Shown here piece after piece: positions 12,001-23,100 of a DNA stretch of 64,000 nt; the first letter of the stretch is position 1, and each line of letters begins with the position of its first letter. Source of the stretch: Taiwanofungus camphoratus (Eukaryota > Basidiomycota > Agaricomycetes > Polyporales > Taiwanofungaceae); assembly GCA_003999685.1 (NCBI GenBank), contig CP021231.1:248001-312000 (forward strand), in the 5' to 3' direction. Position numbers and translations under genes: made by a program. A model generated the notes under the pieces. It was not told the DNA's origin and made no database searches. It worked only from the letters and a program-made list of their open reading frames with translations.

Positions 12001-13550
12001 CTTGTCGGTGCGTCCGTTTCCGCGTGGCCGTCTCTACAACGGGCGATGGGTTCATCTTGACCTTGCATCTTGACCTTGCATCGATAGGCTCGGACGCGGG
12101 CGACGCGGCGATGGGCCCGAACGGGTATGCGGATCGTGGCGGGGACGACGGCGTGCTGGGGATGGGCTGGGGCTCCGGGACGGCGAACTACCCGTACCTC
12201 ATCTCGCCGCTCGACGCGATCCAGGACCGCGCGAGGCAGGACGGGAGCACCGTGTCGTGGTGGCTGCAGGACTTTGACACGGAGGGCGCGATGGGCGCGG
12301 TTGTGGGCTTCGACGTCGCGGTGAGTGTCTCGCGGGGGTTCGGCGGCGGCTGCGGTGGTGGTGGTGGTGCTGACGCAGAGTGCAGATCGTGTTCGTGAAC
12401 TCGGACTCGGGCGAGGGCTATATCACGGTGGACGGGAACGAGGGCGATAGGTGCGTAAGCTGCTTTTCGGCTGCTGCTGCTGGGTGGCGCGGTGCTGATG
12501 CGGTGTCGGGGCTGCAGGAAGAACCTCACGTTGTGGCATAACGCGGACAACCTGATCCAGGCGGTCGCGGCGATGAATAACAACACGATCGTCGTCGCGC
12601 ACTCTGTCGGGCCGTCCATCATCGAGTCGTGGGTCGAGAATCCGAACGTGACTGCGGTGCGTCTCGTCGTGTTTGGTCTCGCAAATTTGATGGAAGCTCG
12701 TCTGACGGCTGCGCGAAGCTGATATGGGCTGGCGTCCCCGGCCAGGAGGCAGGAAACTCAATCGTGGACGTGCTGTACGGCGCTTACAACCCGTCTGGCC
12801 GTCTCCCGTACACCATCGCGCGGACCCTGGAGGACTACGGCACCACGCTGGTACTCGGCGGCGGCCCTGACACGATCATCAGCATCCCGTACACGGAAGG
12901 CATCTTCTACGACTACCGCCGCTTCGACGAGGTCCGTCCGTCCTCCTCCCAGTCCACTGTGTGGCTGACGCGCTGACTGCCCGCTCGCTCGCACGTCGCA
13001 GTACAACCTCACGCCGCGCTACGAGTTTGGCTTCGGGCTGAGTTACACCGCGTTTGCGTACTATAATCTGGCGACGAGCGTGCTGCCGCAGTATGACCCG
13101 TCTTATGTGAACTTCGAGGCGAACTGGGCCGCTGGCTTACCGACGCCCCAGGGCGAGGGCTCGTCGACGGCGATCTGGCTGCACCGGCCGTTTATTCAGG
13201 TGCAGTTCGAGGTGCAGAACACGGGCGCTGTCGCTGGAACAGAGGTATGCCCCAAACTCACAGCTCCCCCCCGCGCGCACGCACGTTGATAGTGATTTGT
13301 GCGACAGATTCCTCAACTTTACGTGCACTTCCCTACGGGATCGGGCGAGCCGCCTTCGTTGCTGAAGGGCTTTGACAGTGTCTACCTGGAGCCGGGCGAG
13401 ACGCAGACGGTGATCCTGACGATCCCGCGGTACGAACTGTCCATCTGGGACGTGATATCCCAGAGCTGGATCAAGCCGTCGGGCCTGTTCACGCTGTCGG
13501 TGGGTGCGAGCAGCAGGGACTTCAGGCTCAATGGGACGATCCCCATCTGA
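9049..13550 (+). CDS. GH3 beta-glucosidase, copy A, with Ser/Ala-rich N-terminal repeat region
   Basis: Secreted glycoside hydrolase family 3 enzyme; by family it would release glucose from cellobiose and other beta-glucosides. Fifteen exons join to an open frame of 945 aa: 9049-9541, 9589-9893, 9983-10053, 10355-10453, 10701-10835, 10985-11109, 11232-11371, 11532-11700, 11843-12007, 12088-12320, 12386-12450, 12518-12656, 12719-12931, 13002-13244, 13308-13550. Residues 1-22 are a signal peptide ([21 protein letters not shown]). Residues about 23-160 are a low-complexity SSAPVA-type repeat, likely O-glycosylated. The GH3 N-domain follows: [40 protein letters not shown], and [10 protein letters not shown], whose Asp is the family nucleophile. 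The C-terminal GH3 domain has ILLK-like [14 protein letters not shown] and [12 protein letters not shown]. The FnIII-like tail has [13 protein letters not shown] and PQLYVHFP. Most introns carry CTGAC 12-40 bp before the acceptor. The ATG is fixed by the signal peptide. Confidence 0.93.
9115..9475 (+). repeat. Coding tandem repeat, Ser-Ser-Ala-Pro-Val-Ala type (copy A)
   Basis: An 18-bp unit encoding roughly SSAPVA recurs many times in exon 1, with drift to [12 protein letters not shown] and SSAPVL. The longest near-identical run is near 9195-9250. The encoded region is mucin-like. The corresponding part of copy B (about 15010-15310) is shorter and more diverged. Confidence 0.85.
10868..10945 (+). 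repeat. Intronic CCCGT/CCCGTTCC pyrimidine repeat
   Basis: This is a degenerate short tandem repeat of CCCGTTCC/CCCGTCC type inside intron 5 of GH3 copy A. It is absent from the corresponding intron of copy B. Confidence 0.7.
11161..11206 (+). repeat. Intronic CCTGAC/CCTGAT hexamer array
   Basis: About eight tandem hexamers (CCTGAC, then CCTGAT) lie inside intron 6 of GH3 copy A, a few tens of bases before the acceptor at 11230-11231. The unit matches the branch-site word CTGAC. Confidence 0.8.
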
Positions 13551-13756
13551 GTTTGCTCAACAAAAGAGAGCTCGATGTGAGTGACATATTGCAATGGCTA
13601 GTCTAGACTGTAGGACAAGATGGACGTGGTGGTGTCGTCCGCGGATTAGGGGGGGGGTTTGATCGAACTTTGGTCGGAGGTATTTTTAAGAGGTGACCTA
13701 GAGTGGGATGTATGTAGCTAGATCGGCATGTTGGGAAGATATACGTCTGCGCAAGC

Positions 13757-13782
13757 TGTTGTTGTTGTTGTTGTTGTTGTTG
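13757..13782 (+). repeat. TGT trinucleotide microsatellite
   Basis: An uninterrupted run of TGT units lies in the spacer after GH3 copy A. Confidence 0.9.
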
Positions 13783-14763
13783 GACGTTGCATACACCAAT
13801 TTATTTTCACTGCTAGAGCACGGTTCATGTCCGCCCGAATTGACTGCATGCATGCGCCGGGGTGCATTCAAGTTTTGTAGTGGAATCAACAGGATTTCTG
13901 TCCACATGATGCAGAATCTCAATCCCTCGCTTATGTGGAGAGTTTGTCTTCCATGTGTGGCAAACATCAAGAGAGAGCAGCACAGAGGAGGGACGCGCGA
14001 ACCAAGGCGGAGTCATAAGAAGGAAGTGGGGGAAGTGGAAAGAGACGACAATAAGATCTTAGAACTCGTTTCCATGTAACGCAGCCGTGTGCTCAACAAG
14101 ACTCGTGTGCCAACGTCCATCCTTGTAAGAAGTAATAACTGTTTGACTACACCTCTAGAACTCTTCCGTGACCAAGCAGCTTGATCGTATGTCCCACGTC
14201 TGACTGCGATGCTCATCAGGCTCATTTTGTTGCATTTCAATGCAAGGTGCGTACTAGTCGTAATCAGTAAGTACCCGGTGTTCTCAATTGGGACTGTCGG
14301 GCCCAGGATATTCACCGGCGTGATCGGACACTCGAAGCCCCCGTATCACCACGGGCGTCAAAGGGTACCAGGTTGATGGCGACATGGGAAGCCGTCTATT
14401 CTATGCTGGGGCTTAAAGCCTCTCGGAACGGGTCCATGCTCCCAGAGTACAGTTGGTGCAGTAACTCGTATGTCCAGCTGACACACCCCGTCTCTTATGG
14501 CTCGAGTTCAACTTCTGAAGCAGACATGATTCAGGGACTGTCTTGACACATTCATTTGGGTCGGAATCACACGGCGGCGGAGCCCGTATGCACTTCGATT
14601 CCCTCACTGGCGGGCTCTAGAGCATGGGCTTCAGTCCAAGTACGATTCGCAAGTTTAGAAGGTGCCGAATAATCTCTTTGACATGGCTCTCCGGGCACGG
14701 CATGCAAGGCAACACGGACATTTAGTCCATTCCCGTCACGAGAGCATGAGTATGAAAGTACGT

Positions 14764-14864
14764 ACACACGCAGGCGAGGCATCGCCTGTGAGGCTTTCCC
14801 TATTTCAAGCTTCGTCCGGGCAAGATATACCGTGTGTATTGCTGCCACCAGTCATTCTTTATAC
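14764..14864 (+). promoter_or_regulatory. Promoter region of GH3 copy B
   Basis: The words ACACGCAGGCGAGGC and AAGCTTCGTCCG are shared with the copy A promoter (8890-8960), in the same order. The TATAAAGGG of copy A is replaced here by TGTGAGG. Alternative TATA-like words lie closer to the gene, near 14824 (GATATACC) and 14858 (TTTATACC). Confidence 0.45.
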
Positions 14865-14906
14865 CTCTTGGGTTGCTCGACAGCGCATCAGCACCACCCA
14901 GGCAAA

Positions 14907-17900
14907 ATGAAGCCATTGGTGTGCATCACGACGCTCGTCGCCGTCCTCTACGTCTCTGGGACAGCCAGTGCGCAACTCGTGCCCCCCGCGCCTACAGTAC
15001 CTTCCCCGCCCGCTGCGTCGTCTGCGCTTGTAGCCTCGCCCAGCCCAATTGTCTCTTCTGCACTGGTCGCGTCGTCAGCATCTGTTCTTTCCTCTGCCTC
15101 AGTGGCCTCTTCAGCACCGGCATCCGTTGAGTCTTCAGCCTCCAACGCATCCTCGGCGCCTGTGATTTCTTCAGCATCGGTAGGCCCTTCTGCATCAATG
15201 CCCTCCACGATCTTTGTATCCTCCACCGCCTCCCTCACCTCTTCGGTGCCCATCGCGTCCTCCATTGTAACATCCTCCGTTGTGGCATCCTCGGCCTCCG
15301 CCTCCGCCTCGTTCACCACGGTGTCGCCTACCGCCGAGCCGAGCTACAACTCAGGTAGTGGAACTGAGGCCGGTGTGTTCCTCTTTCTTTCCTCACACCA
15401 TCTGGCCCATCTCTTCCCTTCTATACCATCTCCAGGCTGGCCAACCCTATCCATCCCCTCCTACACTTTCTCGTCCTACCCCGTCGCCTCCGCGCCGCCC
15501 ATCCCGAGCGTCTTCCCCCTCGCGTACCCGGCGAACCCGCCACCCGTCTCGAACGCTGGCTCGCCCATAGTCCCAGACTTCAGCCAGGCATGGGCGGACG
15601 CCTACGTCCGGGCGGAGGCGTTCGTGGGCGGGCTCGGTCTCGAGGAGAAAGTGGACGTGACGACGGGAGTGGGGTACGAGGCGGGCCTCTGTGTGGGAAA
15701 TGTTGGCCAAGTGGCGGGCTGGCCGGGGCTGTGTTTGCAGGTGAGTCTGGGGGGAGTCAGCCTGGCTTTGGGGGCCGTAGAGGACGGCAATGGGACGGGG
15801 TGACTGGGACACGGGCGCAGATGCTGATGTGGTTTGCCTCGATAAAGGACTCTCCGCTCGGTGTGCGTGACACGAATTTCAATACGGCGTTCCCAGCTGG
15901 GATCAGCGTCGCCGCGACGTGCGTTCCATCTCCTCCCTCATCTCTTTTCTCCATATCCGCCTTCCATCCTTTCTTCTCGCATTCTTTCCTTCACGTACTC
16001 GCTTCTTTGGGAGCCCTCGCGGGTAGTTCCCCGCCTACGATCTCCTGCCATATATCCCCTCTCCCTCTTTCCCGCACACGTCCTCACGTTCGCGCTCCGT
16101 CTCTTTCTTTCACGTCCGCTCGATCGACCCAAGGAACTCGAGCTCAACTCCATGCGTATGCGCAGGTTCAACCGCACGGCGATGCGCCTGCGCGGGCTCT
16201 ACATGGGCTTGGAGCACCGCGGCAAGGGCGTCAACGTCGCGCTCGGGCCGATGATGAACATGGGGTGCGTGTCTCCCCTCTCTCAGTCGGGACCGCCGGG
16301 GGAGCGGCTGACGATTTGTGGCATGTTGCGCTCCGCGTTCCGCGTTCTGCGCTATACGTTGTAACCTGTCGGCGCCCGTCTACGCACACCTCGACCACCC
16401 GGTCTCTACTCTGCTGAACTCGGACCGGGACTCGGCCGCCTCGCTTCAAATCCAAATCCAAATTCAAATTCGAATCCAAACCCAAACCCAAACGCACCTG
16501 AAACTCAACGCGGTTCCTGACGGATGCGATCGTGGGCCCGCCCCACAGGCGCGTCGCGCAGGCAGGGCGGAACTGGGAGGGGTTCGGCACGGACGCGTTC
16601 TTGAGCGGCGAGGCGGCGTACGAGACCGTGCTCGGGGTGCAGCAGGCAGGCGTGCAGGCGTGCGCGAAGCACTATATCGACTAGTGAGTCGTGTTTCGTG
16701 TTTCGGTTCTCTTCGTTGTTTTGCTCGGGGGTGCTTTGGCTGGTATGCGCGGTGGTGGATTGGTGGGTGGAACAGTCGTTGGGGCGGTTTCGGGCTTTGT
16801 TCGATTTGGCTGCTGTTGAGTATGGACTTCATTAGAATTAGATGCGCTGGGCTCGAGTGGATGACCAGGCACACTGCCTGGTCGACTTTTCCTTGCCACG
16901 AGCTCGCCTTTGTTCACATTTGACCTTGCCTAGCTGCAGTTATATTGCCTTTGATTTCCTTCTTCCTTATTCTTCCTTATTATTTGGCAGGTAAGCGTTC
17001 GTACTGACGGGCATTTTGACTGGGCATAGCGAGCAAGAGTACAAGCGTCTTCAGGAGTCGAGTAATGTGGACGACCGTACGAACCACGAGATCTATCTGA
17101 AACCATTCCTCCGCAGTGTCATGGCCGGCGTGGCGAGTGTCATGTGCAGCTACAGTACGTGCTCCCTCCCCCCCTCTTCGAAACACGTCCGAGGCGCCAA
17201 TCCGCTGTGGCGCAGACATGATCAACTACACGTTCGCGTGCGAGAACGACCGCACGCTGAACCAGCTGCTCAAGAGCGAGCTCGGGTTCCGCGGGTACGT
17301 CATGTCGGACTGGTTTGCGCAGAGGAGCCCGCTGAGCGCGGCGGCTGGCTTGGATGTGTGTATTATACCCTGCCCCCCCTCCAGTTCCGTCTGTCCTGGA
17401 CGCGGGAAAACGGTGCTGGTGCTGATGCTGATGCTGATGCAGATGACGATGCCAGGCCCCCTCATCCCGGGCTTGGGCTGGGGGTGGGGCGCGAACCTCA
17501 CCGCGCTCGTGCTGGACGGCATCCTGCCCGAGAGCCGCGTCGACGACATGGCGACGCGCGTCCTGGCCGGGTACTATTTCCTCGGGCAGGAAAACAACTA
17601 CCCCAACGGTGCGTGGGGCCCCGCGCTTCCTGTTATCGAGGACGAGCCTGAGTGAGTGGCGCGCCTGCTCCAGTGTCCTTCAACGCGAACGACCCGACGT
17701 CGCCCGCGAACCTGGATGTTGACGTCGAGGACGACCACTACCGGCTCGTGCGCGAGATCGGCGCGCAGGGCGCGGTGCTGCTCAAGAACACGGACGGCGC
17801 GCTGCCGCTGAACGCGCCGCGCAGCCTCGTGCTTGTCGGTGCGTCCTTTTCCGCGCGGCCGTCTCTACCACGGGCGGTGGGTTTATCTTGACCTTGCATC

Positions 17901-19352
17901 TTGACCTTGCATCGATAGGCTCGGACGCGGGCGACGCGGCGATGGGCCCGAACGGGTACGTTGATCGTGGCGGGGACGACGGCGTGCTCGGGATGGGCTG
18001 GGGCTCCGGGACGGCGAACTACCCGTACCTCGTCTCGCCGCTCGACGCGATCCAGGAGCGTGCAGCGCAGGATGGGAGCGCGGTCTCGTGGTGGCTGCAG
18101 GACTTCGACACGGAGGGCGCGATGGGCGCGGTTGTGGGCTTCGACGTCGCGGTGAGTGTCTCGCGGGAGTTCGGCGGCGGTGGCGGCGGTGCTGACGCAG
18201 GCAGGCGCACAGATCGTGTTCGTGAACGCGGACTCGGGCGAGGGCTATATCACGGTGGACGGGAACGAGGGCGACAGGTGCGCACGCGTCCACGCTGTGT
18301 TCCGGTTGCTGTTGGCAGCGGTGCTGATGCGGTGTCGGGGCTGCAGGAACAACCTCACGCTGTGGCATAACGCGGACAACCTGATCCAGGCGGTCGCCGC
18401 GATGAATAACAACACGATCGTCGTCGCGCACTCTGTCGGGCCGTCCATCATCGAGTCGTGGGTCGAGAATCCGAACGTGACCGCGGTGCGTCTCCTCGCA
18501 GTTTCTTTCGATGGTGCTGTGTCTGACGGCGGCGCGAAGTTGATATGGGCTGGCGTCCCCGGCCAGGAGGCAGGAAACTCGATCGTGGACGTGCTGTACG
18601 GCGCTTACAACCCGTCTGGACGCCTTCCGTACACCATCGCGAAGACCCTCGAGGACTATGGGACCGTTCTCACCCTCAGCGCTGGCCTTATCATCAGTGT
18701 TCCGTACACGGAGGGTATTTTCTACGACTACCGCCGCTTCGACGAGGTGCGCCGGTCGTGTGCTGAGCCCTGCGACCGCCCTGCTGATAGACAGATTGAA
18801 TTTTTAGTACGATATCACGCCGCGCTACGAGTTTGGCTTCGGGCTGAGTTATACCACCTTTGCGTACTACGATCTGGCGACGGCCGTGCTGCCGCAATAT
18901 GATCCATCCTATGTGAGCTATGAGGCGAGTTGGGCCGCTGGCCTGCCGACGCCCCAGGGCGAGGGCTCGTCGACGGCCATCTGGCTGCACCGGCCATTTG
19001 TTCAGGTGCAGTTCGAGGTGCAGAACACGGGCGCTGTCCCCGGCACGGAGGTATGCCCAAAACTCACAGCTCCCCCGCGCACGCACGCTGATAGTGATTT
19101 GTGCGACAGATTCCTCAACTTTACGTGCACTTCCCTACGGGATCGGGCGAGCCGCCTTCGTTGCTGAAGGGCTTTGACAGTGTCTACCTGGAGCCGGGCG
19201 AGACGCAGACGGTGATCCTGACGATCCCGCGGTACGAACTGTCGATCTGGGACGTGATCTCCCAGAGCTGGATCAAGCCGTCGGGCCTGTTCACGCTGTC
19301 GGTTGGTGCGAGCAGCAGGGACTTTAGGCTCAATGGGACGATCCCCATCTGA
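14907..19352 (+). CDS. GH3 beta-glucosidase, copy B (tandem paralogue)
   Basis: Same enzyme type and exon plan as copy A. Fifteen exons give an open frame of 933 aa: 14907-15372, 15436-15740, 15848-15918, 16166-16264, 16549-16683, 17030-17154, 17216-17355, 17443-17608, 17674-17838, 17919-18151, 18213-18277, 18347-18485, 18540-18746, 18808-19050, 19110-19352. The signal peptide is [22 protein letters not shown], followed by a Ser/Ala/Pro/Val-rich region ending at [41 protein letters not shown] and the nucleophile motif [10 protein letters not shown] are intact. Where copy A has MSDWGGQMS, copy B has MSDWFAQRS. Exon 15 encodes exactly the same 80 residues plus stop as in copy A, while exon 1 and the promoter are strongly diverged. 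The order and phase of all introns are conserved. No disabling change was seen, so both copies look functional. Confidence 0.92.
16446..16493 (+). repeat. Intronic CAAATC/CAAACC hexamer array
   Basis: About eight hexamers drifting from AAATCC to AAACCC lie in intron 4 of GH3 copy B. The corresponding intron of copy A lacks it. Confidence 0.8.
17413..17440 (+). repeat. Intronic GCTGGT/GCTGAT hexamer array
   Basis: Four to five hexamers run almost up to the acceptor of intron 7 in GH3 copy B. GCTGAT resembles the branch-site word used in neighbouring introns. Confidence 0.75.
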
Positions 19353-20123
19353 GCTTGCCCAACAAAAGAGAGCTCGATGTGGATGACATTGCAGTAACTA
19401 GGTTGTAAGACAATTATCATGATGATGTTGTCCATTCACGAGGGGAGGTCACACTGAGACATTCCAATCAGATGATCTTGAGGCTATATTTAAGGGAAGT
19501 TCGCCGCATCAATATCCACATAGACTACACCCACCCGATCTGAATGATCATTTCGGACAGTGATATGGGTAACGAGATAGCGAACATGCACATGTTCGAT
19601 ATTTCGTGCGGTGTGCACCTGACTCGGAATGCTGAAAGTTGGACCACTCAACTGTCCAGTAATCCTTCGCAAACCACATCACCCTGCTATCTTGTCACCG
19701 TACCAATGCTCATAGAAAACCGTTCAGTGCCTCTACAGCTAGGAAGAACAATTCAAATATGCTTCACAGCTACTGCAGACTGATCAGGTGCATGGCTCTA
19801 GGTCTCCGAGCTCTGAAGACCGGAGACCTTCGTACTGATGTGTGAATGTCTGGAAAGTAAGTGTCGAGACAGGCAAAAAGCTTAAACATCACACTATACC
19901 TCAACCTAGGAGTTTGTAAGTGGTGTGATCAAGTTGGGCATTGATCTGTGAGTTGACCACTAAATCAATCAACCAGAGGTTCAAATGAGTCACAAATACA
20001 AGCTATATAGATTTACAACACGCATAGCAACAACGAAGCAACGACAGCAAAGCAACGACGGCAAAAGAACATCATAGTAAGCAAGCAGACCTGCAAGCGC
20101 TTAAGAACGCCGGGTAGAACCTT
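19353..20123. other. Convergent intergenic region
   Basis: This lies between convergent genes: GH3 copy B (plus) and the SNF2 gene (minus). The first about 70 bp resemble the 3-prime flank of GH3 copy A. A short degenerate repeat of CAACGA(C)AGCAAAG type lies near 20030-20070. No gene was recognised. Confidence 0.55.
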
Positions 20124-23100
20124 TCAATCTTGCAAAGCATCTAATCTGGCTTGCACGTCTCGTACTTCTCCCTGCCACGCTTCCCACAATTGTGGATCTT
20201 CAGCAAAGCGTCTACGACAGTCATTGCATCGTATGTAGTAAGCCGTTGTCCGCGCACCGAAACCGAGAAGTAAACTGCGCATCAAATGTAAGATGAACAC
20301 AAATACACTGGAAACAAAAAGAAGTACCCACAACTCTGGTAGCGTGTCGCCTACGGCATCAATATCGCCCTCTGGTAAACAGTCCTCGCAGAACGCTTGT
20401 GGGCATGTCTGACATCTGTAAAAGTGGACAAACTTAGACTGTATCCGCTGGTAAGGCTTGCTTGAGAACGCACCTGAAGAGCATGTTGCCTACATCAGCC
20501 GTTGTCCGATTGCACGACACACAATGGTGCTGAGGACAAGAGGCTATCAAAGACCGCTTTAGATCTGCTTTTGTCATTCCGTGACATGCTGCATGAAATA
20601 CTGTATTCCCATTAGAAAGCTGTTGCTTGTGTATATGCTGAAATCTCACCTCTGGGACAATGATTACACAATACAAGCTCTCCTCCGTCACGACAATAGA
20701 TACACCAATCTTCACTGTCATACTTCTTGTTCCCTCGTTTGAGGACATCCTTGCCCACAGGTGCTACAGACTTACATTGGCTTCAGTAATCCACATATAA
20801 CCAGTAATTCGCTAGAGCCCTCACCGGCACTTCTGGTCCCATATGTGCGGCAATCATTTTCATGCCATCCACCATCACGATGCGATTTTCTCGGCTGCGC
20901 TTTTGGAGCGCTTTCCACTCGTTGGCAATTTGTTTATTATCATTGGCTTGATGCACTACCTTGCCTTCAAACAGACGGCTTTGGACCTGCGCAACGCCTG
21001 CTAGGAGCCTACGTTCCTCATCCTCCATATCATCAAGTATTTTCTGGTCAACAGTGCCCTCTGCCATTCCTTCTTGATGTTTTACTCTGGCAATATGAAC
21101 ATCATCGCGCTCTCGAGAAACTGCCAGAATGTCTTGGATAGAAGCTTCAACGAACTGTGCGAGGTCCATACTGTTGTTGTCATTTGAAAGCGCACTACTA
21201 CCTTTGCGCAAAATCTTCAAAAGTTCAGTTGTTCTGAAGGCTAAATTTCTTTCATCACTGGCCGGGTTGTCAGAGTCCATTACTTTCATTGAGAGGAACA
21301 ATTTTCGACGGATGCGTTCAAGCATCTGTTCTTCGACGCTTCCCTGACAGATTAAGCGATACACCTATATGGCAATGAATCGCAATTTTTGAAAGTGATT
21401 CTGACCAACGTACTTTGACAACTTTCGTCTGACCGATCCTATGCGCACGAGCAATAGCTTGGAGGTCATTCTATTGTTGAGTTATCAGACATTTGCGAAA
21501 ATCATGGGTTGGGTAAGTAATACCCACTTGAGGGTTCCAATCGGAATCAAACATGATGACCGTGGTTGCCTTGGTCAAATTGATGCCTGTCAATAGTATT
21601 GACAACTTTCTAGCCTGACGGAGGGTCATATACGTACCTAGCCCGCCAGCTTTCGTAGAGATCAAGAAGACTTGATATGCTAGCCCAGAAGATTGAATCA
21701 AGTTTCGAATATCGGTAGACTGTACTCACGAGAATTCTCTTGTTGAAACTAACTCTTAATAAGCAAAAACCGACAAGGGAGCCACTCGAAGGACTTACAA
21801 GCTTAATATCTAGTGCTCTGCGTGGACGACTTGTTGAACCATCAAGTCTCGCATACTGGATGTTCCTCAAGGTCAGGAAATCTTCCAAAAGGTCAAGCAT
21901 ACTGTATTACAATAAGCAATGAGCAGAGTGAAGGAACAATGGACAGATTTTGTCTCACTTTGTCCATTGCTAAGAACATAAGAACAAGTCAATGTACGAA
22001 CACGACATACCGCCAGACAGTGCACGCTTACGGAGAAGATTAGAGCTCGCTCTTTTTTAGGCAGGATGTCAGCGAGAAGTTTGTCAACGACCATAAGCTT
22101 GGATGATGATGCGACCAAGTGTTCGCCAATGATATAAGGATCAGGTTCTGCATCTGCAAGTAGATAAGGATGATCACAAGTCTTTCTGAGTTGCATGAGC
22201 AGGTTCATCAACTTTGTCCATTCTGCCATTAGTCGTCATCTTTGACGCATCACCCACTCGTAGGAAGATTGCGACGTACGACTCTGCTCGCCTGTCTTGT
22301 TGCGATAGATATGGGAAGCAAGGTACCTTTGTACTTCCTTTCGACCCTCATTGTGCTCATTGTCCTCGAGTTTCGCCATAAAGATCTCCTTTAGGTCGAT
22401 GGTGTCCATGCGTGTGAGCAACCTGTATGTCCAGAAGCGCTGCGCCTCCATCATGGGCACATAAACTGTGAGCTCCTCACGAGGAGGAACACTCATTTCA
22501 ACCGTGGCTTTCGTACGACGTAACATGACAGTAGAGAGAAGCGTCTCTGTTGCCTTGAGGATCGGAATGGAGTAGAGTCCACGGGTGAGGTCAAAAGAAT
22601 CTTTAAATAGTGATTTCGAGGCATCCGTGAAGATGCTAGGATAGAGCCAATGCAGTATGCTCCAAAGTTCCACCAAATTATTTTGTATGGGTGTTCCGGT
22701 CAGGACTGTTCTAGTTAGTGGACTTCACAGTTCCTGTGAGCAGGAATGCATCAACGTACTCAGTCTATACAGACTCCCGAGACCCTGTAGTTTGCCTGCG
22801 ATGTCGGTCTCCGCGTTTTTGATCCTATGTCCCTCATCGAGCACGCAATAAGTCCATCTTCTTGTCTTGAACCAGCTCTCTTCTGCGAGATATGTCTCGT
22901 ATGTTGTGATACAGATGTTGAACTTGATTTCGCCATCCCGAATACAGTACTTGAGGCGCTCTCGCTCAGATCGCTGGCCATGAAATCTGAGAGTCCGGAA
23001 GGACGGAATCCAGCGCGCGGCTTCCTATCGAAACATTCGGCCTGAGCTACTCTACGTATCTAAAACGACTGAAGCATACCGAGAGCCACGATGGAAGAAC

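Larger units (their letters stand above)
13551..14906. other. Spacer between the tandem GH3 genes
   Basis: The first about 70 bp are 3-prime flanking sequence of copy A, shared with the region after copy B (CAACAAAAGAGAGCTCGATG). A TGT trinucleotide run lies at 13757-13782. The right end (14764-14906) holds the promoter of copy B. No gene was recognised; the ORFs here have at most about 120 codons and no motif. Confidence 0.5.

Noticed and set aside
19960-20000. Possible tRNA B-box (GGTTCAAAT) after GH3 copy B
   Set aside because: The box deviates from GGTTCGANTCC and no acceptor-stem pairing or A-box was found at the right distance.
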